From the NCBI GenBank assembly GCA_019243635.1, contig JAFAUB010000022.1:33091-97090 (forward strand): a stretch of 64,000 nucleotides of DNA, given 5' to 3'. Below, piece after piece: positions 42,157 to 49,708 of this stretch (its first letter is position 1; every line of letters starts with the position of its first letter). Position numbers and translations under genes: made by a program. Origin of the DNA: Pseudonocardiales bacterium. GTDB taxonomy: Bacteria > Actinomycetota > Actinomycetes > Mycobacteriales > Pseudonocardiaceae. The notes beneath the pieces were generated by a model, which was not told the DNA's origin, made no database searches, and saw only the letters and a list, made by a program, of their open reading frames with translations.

Positions 42157-43620
42157 ATGAGCATGACCCCGCCGCCGAGCAACACCCCGCACCAGAGTTC
42201 TGACACTCACCACCCTGACTCTCAGACCGCCACATCCGGGCGGACCCTGTCGTTGTCGCGGCTGCTCAGTCGGGCTGTGGTCGGGGCTCGCGGGCAGCGA
42301 CTGGGCCAGCTGTCCGACGTGATCGTCCGGCTGCGCGGCGCCGACTACCCGCTGGTCACCGGACTTGTCGCGGACATCGGTGGGCGCCCGGTGTTCGTGC
42401 CCGCCGAGACCGTGACCGACTGGGACACCGAGCGGGTGCTGCTGGCCAGTACCCGGGTCGACCTGCGGGAGTTCGAGCGCCGCAGCGGCGAGGTGCTGCT
42501 GCGCGCCGACATCCTGGGCCACCGGCTCATCGACATCCCCCGGGCACGGCTGGTGCGGGCCTATGACCTGGAGCTTCTCGACACCAGCGACGGTTGGGTG
42601 CTGGCCGGGGTGGACACCCGCAAGACCAGCTGGTGGCGCCGGCTCCTGGGGCTGAACCGGTCCGCCCAGGACCAGCCCGGCGAGGGTGAGCCCGTCGATC
42701 GCGGGTGCCGGGACTGGAAGGCGTTCGAGGCGTTGATCGGACACGAGCCCTCGGTGCTGCTGCGTACCCCGACTGGCCGGCTGCGCCGGCTCAAGCCCGC
42801 GCAGATCGCCGACCTGCTCGAACAGGCCTCTCGCCAGGAGCAGACCGAGCTGCTCGATCAGGTCCACGCCGACCCCGAGCTGGAGGCCGACGTGTTCGAG
42901 GAGCTCGACGACGACCGCCAGTCCCGGCTGCTGCGCGACCGCACCGACCCCGAGATCGCCGCCGTGCTGGCCCGGATGCGCGCCGACGACGCCGCCGACG
43001 CCATCGCCGACCTGCCCCAGCCTCGCCGCCAACCCGTCCTCGAGCTGCTTCCCGCGGGCCAGCGCACGAAGGTGACGGCGCTCCTGGGCTACAACCCGAC
43101 CAGCGCCGGCGGGCTGATGAGCCTGGACTTCCTCGCTCTCCCGCGCGACACCCCGGTCGCCGCCGTGCTGGAGCGGGTGCGCACCGCCCGCACCATGCAA
43201 CCCGAGGCCCTGACCACTGTGTACAGCCTCAATCACCGGGGGAAGCTGCGCGGCGCGGCCGGCCTGGTCGCCTTGGTCCAAGCCGACCCCGACGCCCTCC
43301 TGCGTACCGTCGCGGACTCCGACCCCATCCGCGTCCACCCGGACGCCGACCTGGTCGACATCACCCTGCTGATGACCGACTACAACCTGCTCAACCTGCC
43401 CGTGGTCGACGACGACCAGCAGATCATCGGTGTCATCACCGTCGACGACGTGCTCGAGTCCTCCCTGCCGCGCAACTGGCGCCGCCGCGAACCCGCAACC
43501 CACCCCGAGCCCACCGAGGAGGACAACGAGCATCAGCCCACCGCCGACGCTCACCCGCGCCGAGGCACCCCCACCAAGCAGTCACCCAACGACGCCGCGC
43601 CCGAGCCCCCCCGACCCTGA
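42157..43620 (+). CDS. Soluble PRC-barrel / MgtE_N / CBS protein, putative magnesium sensor
   Basis: 487 residues from ATG 42157 behind AGAAGGAAG. Order: disordered head, PRC-barrel-like beta domain (RGADYPLVTGLVADIGGRPV), MgtE N superhelix (LKPAQIADLLEQASRQEQTE through MRADDAADAIADLPQPRRQP), then a CBS pair (TSAGGLMSLDFLALPRDTPV; DYNLLNLPVVDDDQQIIGVI then TVDDVLESSLPRNW). It has no membrane helix, so it cannot be a channel itself. I infer that it gates or regulates the neighbouring NRAMP-type transporter as the MgtE cytosolic part gates MgtE. A disordered Pro/Glu tail ends the protein. Confidence 0.83.
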   Translation: MSMTPPPSNTPHQSSDTHHPDSQTATSGRTLSLSRLLSRAVVGARGQRLGQLSDVIVRLRGADYPLVTGLVADIGGRPVFVPAETVTDWDTERVLLASTRVDLREFERRSGEVLLRADILGHRLIDIPRARLVRAYDLELLDTSDGWVLAGVDTRKTSWWRRLLGLNRSAQDQPGEGEPVDRGCRDWKAFEALIGHEPSVLLRTPTGRLRRLKPAQIADLLEQASRQEQTELLDQVHADPELEADVFEELDDDRQSRLLRDRTDPEIAAVLARMRADDAADAIADLPQPRRQPVLELLPAGQRTKVTALLGYNPTSAGGLMSLDFLALPRDTPVAAVLERVRTARTMQPEALTTVYSLNHRGKLRGAAGLVALVQADPDALLRTVADSDPIRVHPDADLVDITLLMTDYNLLNLPVVDDDQQIIGVITVDDVLESSLPRNWRRREPATHPEPTEEDNEHQPTADAHPRRGTPTKQSPNDAAPEPPRP

Positions 43621-43696
43621 TGAAGGACGTGCGTCGCCCCCCTCCGCGCTGTCCGCGACCCAGACGTCCTCACTGTCCTCGACCCCCCGCCCCCGC

Positions 43697-43768
43697 GGGT
43701 CTCATGGATGCTTGTGCACCTTCCAGCCCGCCCGCGTGGGGTCTCATGGATCTTGTGCACCTTTCAGC
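43697..43768. repeat. Pair of 30-bp direct repeats, 42-bp period
   Basis: GGGTCTCATGGAT(G)CTTGTG followed by CACCTT(C/T)CAGC occurs at 43697-43726 and at 43739-43768 with 2-3 differences. The repeats lie between the converging MgtE-like gene and tatB. No coding potential; possibly a dispersed REP-like element. Confidence 0.6.
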
Positions 43769-43964
43769 GCGGCGCGGGCGGCGCTGCGGATACGTCGTGT
43801 CGAGGCGCGCTGCGAATCTCGGCGAGCTCGTCGTCCATGGTGCACAGCTCGGGACGCGGCAGCACGAGTCGGGGGCGGGTCTCCATCGCCGGACCCGGCT
43901 CCGGGATTGGCGAGATCGAGTTGCTCCGCAGCCGTTACCGTCTGATCACCGGCTGTGGCGATGT

Positions 43965-44387
43965 TCAGGTCGCCTCGGGGTCGATGGGTGGTCGTTCGCC
44001 GACAGCGAGCGGCAGTGGTGGGATGGCTGGTTGCTGGTTCGGCGTCGGTTCCCAGTTGACCAGTTCTTCCCAGCTACCCGGTGGGGGTGGGTAGCGGTAG
44101 GGGGTGATGGGGTCGTCACGCAGATGACGAAGCAGCGCCGAGCGGGGGTCGCGCCAGCTCCGCATGCTCCCCAGATTGCTACGAAGATCGTTCAGTGGCT
44201 CGCGGATCTCGTCGAACTCCGGGCCCAGCTGGTCACGAATCTTCTGGTTCGCCTCGTTGGTGTAATTCTTGATCTGCCGGATGGTTCGGGCCAGCCAGGT
44301 CGCAGCGGTGGGCAGTCGCTCCGGGCCCAGTACGAACAGCGCCACCACTGCCAGTATGAACAGCTTTTCGATACTCAGGTCGAACAT
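43965..44387 (-). CDS. tatB: Twin-arginine translocase subunit TatB
   Basis: 140 residues. Starts MFDLSIEKLFILAVVALFVL then GPERLPTAATWLARTIRQIK: one N-terminal membrane helix, the GPERLP hinge, then an amphipathic helix and a long charged, Pro-rich tail. The Glu of GPERLP distinguishes TatB from TatA. Lies 25 bp downstream of tatA on the same strand. No tatC is found here. Confidence 0.85.
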   Translation of the reverse strand: MFDLSIEKLFILAVVALFVLGPERLPTAATWLARTIRQIKNYTNEANQKIRDQLGPEFDEIREPLNDLRSNLGSMRSWRDPRSALLRHLRDDPITPYRYPPPPGSWEELVNWEPTPNQQPAIPPLPLAVGERPPIDPEAT

Positions 44388-44412
44388 GAGGCCCCTGCTC
44401 GCGGTGCGGTGG

Positions 44413-44709
44413 CTACAAGGTGGGCGGCTGGGTCGTGCCGGGGGTGGGTTGGTGTGTCGGCGTTGCGCGGTCTGGGGTCAGGTGGTCTGGGGCGACGGGG
44501 TGGGGGTGCTCTTCGATGGCGGGTGAGGCCGCCGGTGCTTGCTGCGGGCTTCGGGGGTGCTCCTCGGCCGCCGCACCCTTCATCTCGCCTTTGAAGATCC
44601 GTGCGGACTGACCCACCGCGCGGGCCATGTCGGGCAGCCGTTTGGCGCCGAACAACAGCACGAACACGGCGAGGATGATCAGCAGATGCCAGCCGGTCAA
44701 GCCGCCCAT
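44413..44709 (-). CDS. tatA: Twin-arginine translocase subunit TatA
   Basis: 98 residues: [20 protein letters not shown] then [20 protein letters not shown]. The FGAKRLPD hinge after one short membrane helix is the TatA signature. A Pro/Thr/His-rich cytoplasmic tail follows. Forms the pore for folded proteins such as the Tat-signal galactose oxidase at 56395. Followed by tatB; no tatC in the window. Confidence 0.87.
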   Translation of the reverse strand: MGGLTGWHLLIILAVFVLLFGAKRLPDMARAVGQSARIFKGEMKGAAAEEHPRSPQQAPAASPAIEEHPHPVAPDHLTPDRATPTHQPTPGTTQPPTL

Positions 44710-44713
44710 GACA

Positions 44714-45225
44714 CTACCTTTCCTCGTGTCGGGTGAGGAGTCTTATGTGTGAGGGTACCTGCACGGAGCGTTGAGCGCCGAGGCTGGCGGCTTCTGGGTC
44801 GCACCTCTTCTGACGCCTTGGGGAAAGACCAGGCTGGGTGATGGCGCGGTGCGGGCGCTCGAGGGCGAGCAGCCCCAGTGGGTCGATCTCGACGAGGATG
44901 CTGACCAGGGTTTGAGGGGCGGGCCGCAGCCCGTATTCGATGAACCCGAAGATGCCGATGGTGCGGGAGAGGACGAACCCCACCCCGGTAGATAGGGGGC
45001 GGGGTCACGAGCCGCTGCTGGACCCCGGTTGCGGCAGCTGTGCACCCCGCGCCCCTGGGGTCGCCCGGCCGCGCCTGCGGTGGCCCCGACCACGCTTGGG
45101 GCGGGGCGCCGGTGCGGCGTGATGGAGCTCCTTCGCATGGTCGTCGGCTTGCCGGCGGACGAGCGCGGTAGAATCCGTTCTCGTGGTGGAAGCTCCCGGG
45201 ACGTCTCGCCGCCAGGGGGCATGAC
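44714..45225. other. Stretch with a possible gene remnant upstream of tatA
   Basis: A minus-strand frame 44714-44983 contains MGFVLSRTIGIFGFIEYGLR with good codon bias, then degenerates into Arg/Ser-rich sequence. It looks like the tail of a lost membrane or metabolic gene rather than an intact one. The rest (44984-45225) has no supported gene and holds the aldo/keto reductase promoter. Confidence 0.3.
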
Positions 45226-46149
45226 ATGCGCTACCGCCAGTTGGGTGAGTCCGGTCTCACGGTGTCGGTGATCGGCCTCGGAGGGAACAACTTCGGCGGT
45301 CGTCTCGGTCTGGAGGAGACGCGCGGCGTGGTCGACGCCGCCATCGACTGCGGTGTGACGCTCGTCGACACCGCCGATATCTACGGGAACCGGGGCGGGT
45401 CAGAGGAGCTTCTGGGCCAGGTACTGGCGGGCCGGCGTGAGCACGTCGTGCTAGCGACGAAGTTCGGCATGGACATGGGCGACGGGACAGTCGCGCGCGG
45501 GTCGCGCAGGTACATACGACGCGCGGTGGAGGCCAGTCTGCGCCGTTTGCGGACCGACTACATCGACCTTTACCAGTACCATCAGCCTGATGGTGTCACT
45601 CCGCTCGAGGAGACCCTGGCGACGCTCGATGACCTCGTCACGGAGGGCAGAGTGTGCTACATCGGGTCGTCCAACTTCGCCGGATGGCAGATTGCCGATG
45701 CCGACTGGATCGCCAGGACCCGACATCGGGCTCGGTTCGTCTCGGCGCAGAACTACTACAACCTGCTGCGACGGGACGCAGAACGGGAAATCATACCGTC
45801 ATGTGTGAACCGCGGTGTCAGTGTGTTGCCATATTTCCCTCTGGCGAACGGGCTGCTCACCGGAAAATACCGTCGCGGACAGGCTCCGCCTCGCGGGACG
45901 CGCCTGGCCGGGCGTGAGCCGGAGCTGACCGGCGAGGTGTTCGACAAGCTCGAAGCATTGGAGCGGTTCGGCGAGAAGCATGGACGCTCGCTACTGGATG
46001 TGGCCGTCGCCGGCTTGGCGGCCATGCCGGCGGTTGCTTCGGTCATCGCCGGGGCGACTAAGCCCGAACAGGTACGAGCCAATGCCACAGCCGGTGAGTG
46101 GGAACTGTCGTCGGACGAGCTCGCCGAGCTTCGGTCGACATTCATCTGA
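45226..46149 (+). CDS. Aldo/keto reductase
   Basis: 307-residue cytoplasmic NADPH-dependent carbonyl reductase with a TIM barrel. Catalytic tetrad visible: Asp and Tyr in LVDTADIYGNRGGSEELLGQ, Lys in VVLATKFGMDMG, His in DLYQYHQPDGVTPLEETL. The C-terminal cofactor loop VIAGATKPEQVRANATAGEW follows the family pattern. ATG 45226 is preceded by AGGGGG. Belongs to the YdjG/AKR11-like group; physiological substrate unknown. Followed 51 bp later by a small DUF6158 gene. Confidence 0.87.
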   Translation: MRYRQLGESGLTVSVIGLGGNNFGGRLGLEETRGVVDAAIDCGVTLVDTADIYGNRGGSEELLGQVLAGRREHVVLATKFGMDMGDGTVARGSRRYIRRAVEASLRRLRTDYIDLYQYHQPDGVTPLEETLATLDDLVTEGRVCYIGSSNFAGWQIADADWIARTRHRARFVSAQNYYNLLRRDAEREIIPSCVNRGVSVLPYFPLANGLLTGKYRRGQAPPRGTRLAGREPELTGEVFDKLEALERFGEKHGRSLLDVAVAGLAAMPAVASVIAGATKPEQVRANATAGEWELSSDELAELRSTFI

Positions 46150-46200
46150 GTTCGGACCCGGTTCCGCGCTGCTCGCGGCGTCGGGTCAGAGGAGGACGAC

Positions 46201-46431
46201 GTGCCAGGTGTGCCCCCTGAGAATCTTGTGGAGACAGACCTGCTCCGCGAGCTGGAGCATCTCCACACGACCCGCCACAGCACTTTTCTCCACGGCGCAC
46301 CTGATGCGCTGCGGGAACACAGCGACCGCACCGCGCAGCTCGAGGACGAGTACCTCCGGCGTCATCCCGAACGGGAAGTCGACCCGGCCCGGACCCGCTC
46401 CGGTGCCCGGGGTGAGGACACCGGCGGTTAG
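46201..46431 (+). CDS. DUF6158-type small protein, 76 aa
   Basis: GTG 46201 follows GAGGAGG. The sequence [20 protein letters not shown] then [20 protein letters not shown] matches the actinobacterial DUF6158 pattern (LLREL.HLH.TRH.TFLHG). Helical, no membrane segment, disordered charged tail. Function unknown. Its 3' end overlaps the converging Nudix gene by 4 bases. Confidence 0.75.
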   Translation: MPGVPPENLVETDLLRELEHLHTTRHSTFLHGAPDALREHSDRTAQLEDEYLRRHPEREVDPARTRSGARGEDTGG

Positions 46432-46904
46432 TCGAAATGCGCCCGGTGAGGCTCGGCTAATGCATCGGTCAAGCGTTGACGCATGGCTGGGTGCATGGCC
46501 AGCCGCTCCGCCTGCTCGGCGTCGAACCACGCTGCGGCGCTCGTCTCGTCTCGATCGGGCCGGATGTCGCTGTGTGGGGTGAAGGCGTGGAAACACACCG
46601 CGAACTGCTGGTAAATCCCGCCCCCACACGGATAGACCAGCACGTGGCCAGGATCGCTGTACACCCCGGCCAGCCCGGTGACCCTGATAGTGACGCCGGT
46701 CTCTTCGGCGACTTCACGTATCGCCGCCGCCGAGGCGGACTCCCCGACTTCGACCCGGCCTCCGGGCAGCTCCCAATACCCGTCATCGGCGCGGCGCACC
46801 AGAAGGACCCGACCCGAGCCACTGCGTACGATCGCGAATGCGGCGGGCAGCAGTTCGCGAGCCTGAGGTGCGGCCACATCGTGGTAGTACTCTATCCGCG
46901 CCAT
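46428..46904 (-). CDS. Nudix hydrolase
   Basis: 158 residues from ATG 46904. The Nudix box is complete: [20 protein letters not shown] followed by ETGV, with REVAEE holding the metal-binding Glu residues. Preceded by [17 protein letters not shown], typical of MutT/ADP-ribose-type hydrolases. Hydrolyses a nucleoside diphosphate linked to X. An in-frame upstream start would add a 45-residue Arg-rich segment without ribosome site, so I reject it. Confidence 0.85.
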   Translation of the reverse strand: MARIEYYHDVAAPQARELLPAAFAIVRSGSGRVLLVRRADDGYWELPGGRVEVGESASAAAIREVAEETGVTIRVTGLAGVYSDPGHVLVYPCGGGIYQQFAVCFHAFTPHSDIRPDRDETSAAAWFDAEQAERLAMHPAMRQRLTDALAEPHRAHFD

Positions 46905-47245
46905 GCGTTCGATGTTGGTCGCGCAGACATCACCGGGCAAGGACCGAACGGCTAACCGCTGATAAACACAAGGTGAACGGCCGCGGTGGCCGATTCCCAC
47001 GGCGCGAACCGTCGTCTGGGCGGGCCGGGTCGGTGACACCGACCAGCGCTGCGCCGGCGAGGCGATGGGTCCGCTGCGCGGCCCAGGTGCTGAGGTCGGT
47101 CAGCACCGGCGCCCGTCGACGACCGCGCCACTGCCGCGAGCGGCCCCCAGACCAACCCTGACCGGCCTGCCCACGCCCACGCACGTTCATACGACATGAG
47201 AGCGCGTCTCCGCCACAGGTGTCGGATCCGCCAGCCCGCTCGGCC
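46905..47245. other. Intergenic stretch
   Basis: Only Arg/Pro-rich chance frames; holds the Nudix promoter and the downstream flank of the small secreted peptide gene. Confidence 0.5.
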
Positions 47246-47440
47246 CTAGTTGAAGAACCGTCCCCAACCGAGGAAGCAGCCGTGCGCGAAATCGATATCG
47301 GAGGTCCCGCACGATGGCGCTGAGGAGTCGTCACCACCAACCGGACGTCGCTGATCAGCGGCAGCCACGCCGGCACCCGGGAAAACAATCCCCCCCAGCA
47401 CAGCAGCGACCGCCAGGAAACGAACAATGACTCCTCGCAC
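47246..47440 (-). CDS. Small secreted protein, 64 aa
   Basis: GTG 47440 starts a classic Sec signal (VRGVIVRFLAVAAVLGGIVF through GVAAA) followed by a 36-residue mature part with two Cys (APSCGTSDIDFAHGCFLGWG) ending in RFFN. Two Cys 12 residues apart could form a loop. Aromatic C-terminus. No family recognised; signal peptide plus codon bias make the frame credible. Confidence 0.55.
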   Translation of the reverse strand: MRGVIVRFLAVAAVLGGIVFPGAGVAAADQRRPVGGDDSSAPSCGTSDIDFAHGCFLGWGRFFN

Positions 47441-47770
47441 GGTGTCCCCCCCACGTTCAGTTGCGGGCCGAACCGTTGCCCGCGAGCACCACCTACCACG
47501 GCAGCGCACGCGCTAGGTGTCCCAGGCCGCTTGACCGAGCGGTCCGACCCCTATCGCGGCAACGGTCTACCCGGTGTATCGGATGCGGGCGTGAACTGTT
47601 ACCGGCAGCCCTCCGGCGCCCTACCGGGAGACTCCGGGGTGGCGATCCACATGCTCACACGTCGAACGACCGGCAGGTGCCGACGTTGCTCATGCGCCGT
47701 GATGTGTCGCTCGGGTGATCCTCGCCGGTCGCTCACCGAGCTTGACGGGGTGCGGTCGTACGCTGGATGC
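47441..47770. other. Intergenic stretch
   Basis: No supported gene. An upstream extension of the F420-type gene reads open back to 47531 but with Cys/Arg-rich chance-like sequence. Confidence 0.5.
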
Positions 47771-48169
47771 ATGGCGACTCTCGATGACCCTGCCGTGAAG
47801 GCACTGGTGGACGCGCCCAACCATGCCGTGATCTCGACCGTCAACCCGGACGGATCCATCCACAGCACCGTCGTGTGGCAAGAGGTCGTCGACGGTGCTC
47901 TCCACGTCAACAGCGCCGTCGGGCGGCGCTGGCCGAGTAATCTCGATGCCGACCCGCGGGTCACTGTCGTCGTTCTGGCGCGGGACAACCCCTACGACTA
48001 CGTCGAGGTTCGCGGCACCGCGACCCGCACCGACGGCGCGGATGAGCAGATCGACCGGCTAGCCAAGAAGTACATCGGCCAGGATCGGTATCCGTTCCGC
48101 CGCGAAGGCGAGCAGCGGGTGCGTTACGTGGTCACGGCTGACCGCGTGCGCCATGAGAAACAAGGCTGA
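47771..48169 (+). CDS. PPOX-class F420-dependent oxidoreductase
   Basis: 132 residues from ATG 47771. The short split barrel reads NHAVISTVNPDGSIHSTVVW, then HVNSAVGRRWPSNLDADPRV and NPYDYVEVRGTATRTDGADE, the pattern of Rv1155/Rv3369-like F420-binding PPOX proteins of actinobacteria. Reduces an unknown substrate with F420H2. Monocistronic. Confidence 0.83.
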   Translation: MATLDDPAVKALVDAPNHAVISTVNPDGSIHSTVVWQEVVDGALHVNSAVGRRWPSNLDADPRVTVVVLARDNPYDYVEVRGTATRTDGADEQIDRLAKKYIGQDRYPFRREGEQRVRYVVTADRVRHEKQG

Positions 48170-48579
48170 CATGACGTGACGCGGCGCGGATCTCCCAGCA
48201 GGTGGCGCCGCTCGCGTGGCCGCCATGGGGTACACGCGCAGCAGGGCCATGATGACGACGGTCAGTGGCAGAGCTATGAGGCGGGCGCTCAGCGCGGCGA
48301 GCATCACCGGTAGCGGGACGTGTGGCCACGGGCCGGCTGGGCTCATTCGGGTCCTGAGCAGACCCTGACGCCGCGACTCACTGGGTAGCTGTCCGTCGTG
48401 GGGCTAGTCGCCATCCCCTGGTCGACTCCTGGACCTCCAGGTGGGCCGTATTCTCACCCGGGCGCCCTATACCGTCATCGAGTTTCCCGTGCCGACTGCG
48501 GTAACGCCGCACGGCAGGCAACCGCCATCGTAGCCGGGGGTGAGGATCCCGTACGGGTCGAGTTCTTCTCTGCGCGCCC
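48170..48579. other. Intergenic stretch with a weak membrane-peptide frame
   Basis: A minus frame from 48346 (MSPAGPWPHVPLPVMLAALS then ARLIALPLTVVIMALLRVYP) has a hydrophobic stretch, but it runs into the F420 gene on the opposite strand and lacks a ribosome site. Probably chance or a remnant. It is also the region downstream of the FemAB-like operon. Confidence 0.35.
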
Positions 48580-49680
48580 TCACCTCCCGGTGCGCGCAAG
48601 CCGCACTACCGCCAGCACAGCCTGCTTGGCGGCGTTGTGACACCTCGCCTCGGCAGCCACCGTGGGAAGTGTCTCGAAGTAGTAGGCGCGCACCGGAACC
48701 TCCCGCGCTCCGAAAGTGCTTTTGAACCTCTTCAGCTCCTCGGTCTGGTATAGGCCGAAGTCGTAGCTCTGTCGTTCATCGGCGCATGCGGCCTCGATCG
48801 CGTGACGGTGGAGAAGCTCGTTCGCGCCGGTGCCACGCGCCAGTTCCTTGTTCATCGCCCCCCGCCAGTAGGTGGCCCGCGGACCTCTCGTGAGGACGAA
48901 GATGCCGGCGAGAGGTTCACCTCCCCGCCACGCTATCCACACGGTGCAACGCTCGCCCATCCTCCGTGCCACTGTCGCGAACTTGCTCTGCGGGTCGCGG
49001 CGCTGCGCACGCCAGCGCATCAATGACAACGGATGACCCCGCTCCTGAGCCCATCTGTCGACGGAGCTCCGGTACAGCCCGTCGAAGACAGGGACGAGCC
49101 GTCCGGTACTGTCCGACTCCACGACGACGCCTCGCCGTTCTGCTTTCCGGGCATTGGATCGTACCTTGCTCGTGAACCGTTCTGACCACACCGTGGAAAA
49201 GCCACCCCGGAGATCGAGCACCTGCGCGGTCAGGGCGGTGGAATATATTGTGCCCGGAGCCGCTGATGCCCATGCCGCGGCGTCGTCCCCACCCACCATG
49301 ACGCGGGTGCGCAGGCCGGGACGACGTCTGATCTCCTGGATCAGCGCCCAGGTCTGGCTGGGCGACGCCGGCCCTCCTTCGCTGAGGAGACCACTCGCAT
49401 CAGCGCCGAGACCCCATCCCTGCGGCGGTGACTCGAACAGTCCCAGAAGGGGAGGGGTTCCGGTTCTCCGCAGGCGAGGCAGGATCAGGTGTCGTCCGTC
49501 GTCCCCCCGGAACAGCAGAGTCGCGTCTGAGAAGCGACTGGAACTGCATATGCAGTCAGCCCACTCGGGCGTCTTCGAGAGCGCGATGCTCTCGTCATGG
49601 GCCACTAGGTTCTCCCAGGCGGGGCGGGCGTCCACACCTTCCGCCTCAACGGACATGTGATAAGCGCGAGAAAGCACCAT
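48580..49680 (-). CDS. FemAB/GNAT-like peptidoglycan or glycolipid acyl/aminoacyl transferase (paralogue 1)
   Basis: 366 residues. N-terminal half with DESIALSKTPEWADCICSSS; C-terminal half with FTSKVRSNARKAERRGVVVE (the R-x-x-x-RKAER element of FemAB-like proteins), CTVWIAWRGGEPLAGIFVLT, and GTGANELLHRHAIEAACADE then SYDFGLYQTEELKRFKSTFG (the DFG...LxxFKxxFG signature). Such enzymes transfer amino acids or acyl groups to cell-wall or exopolysaccharide precursors. ATG 49680. About 70% identical by eye to the gene at 51373, with the MurJ-like flippase between them on one strand. Soluble, no membrane helix. Confidence 0.8.
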   Translation of the reverse strand: MVLSRAYHMSVEAEGVDARPAWENLVAHDESIALSKTPEWADCICSSSRFSDATLLFRGDDGRHLILPRLRRTGTPPLLGLFESPPQGWGLGADASGLLSEGGPASPSQTWALIQEIRRRPGLRTRVMVGGDDAAAWASAAPGTIYSTALTAQVLDLRGGFSTVWSERFTSKVRSNARKAERRGVVVESDSTGRLVPVFDGLYRSSVDRWAQERGHPLSLMRWRAQRRDPQSKFATVARRMGERCTVWIAWRGGEPLAGIFVLTRGPRATYWRGAMNKELARGTGANELLHRHAIEAACADERQSYDFGLYQTEELKRFKSTFGAREVPVRAYYFETLPTVAAEARCHNAAKQAVLAVVRLARTGR

Positions 49681-49708
49681 CCGGCCGACCTCTCTCGATG
49701 ATTCAAAC

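Noticed and set aside
43620..43770. Possible CRISPR-like repeat pair
   Set aside because: Only two copies, with a 12-base gap between them, and no cas genes nearby.
46905..47039. Extended N-terminus of the Nudix protein
   Set aside because: Arg-rich segment without ribosome site; the Nudix fold starts after ATG 46904.
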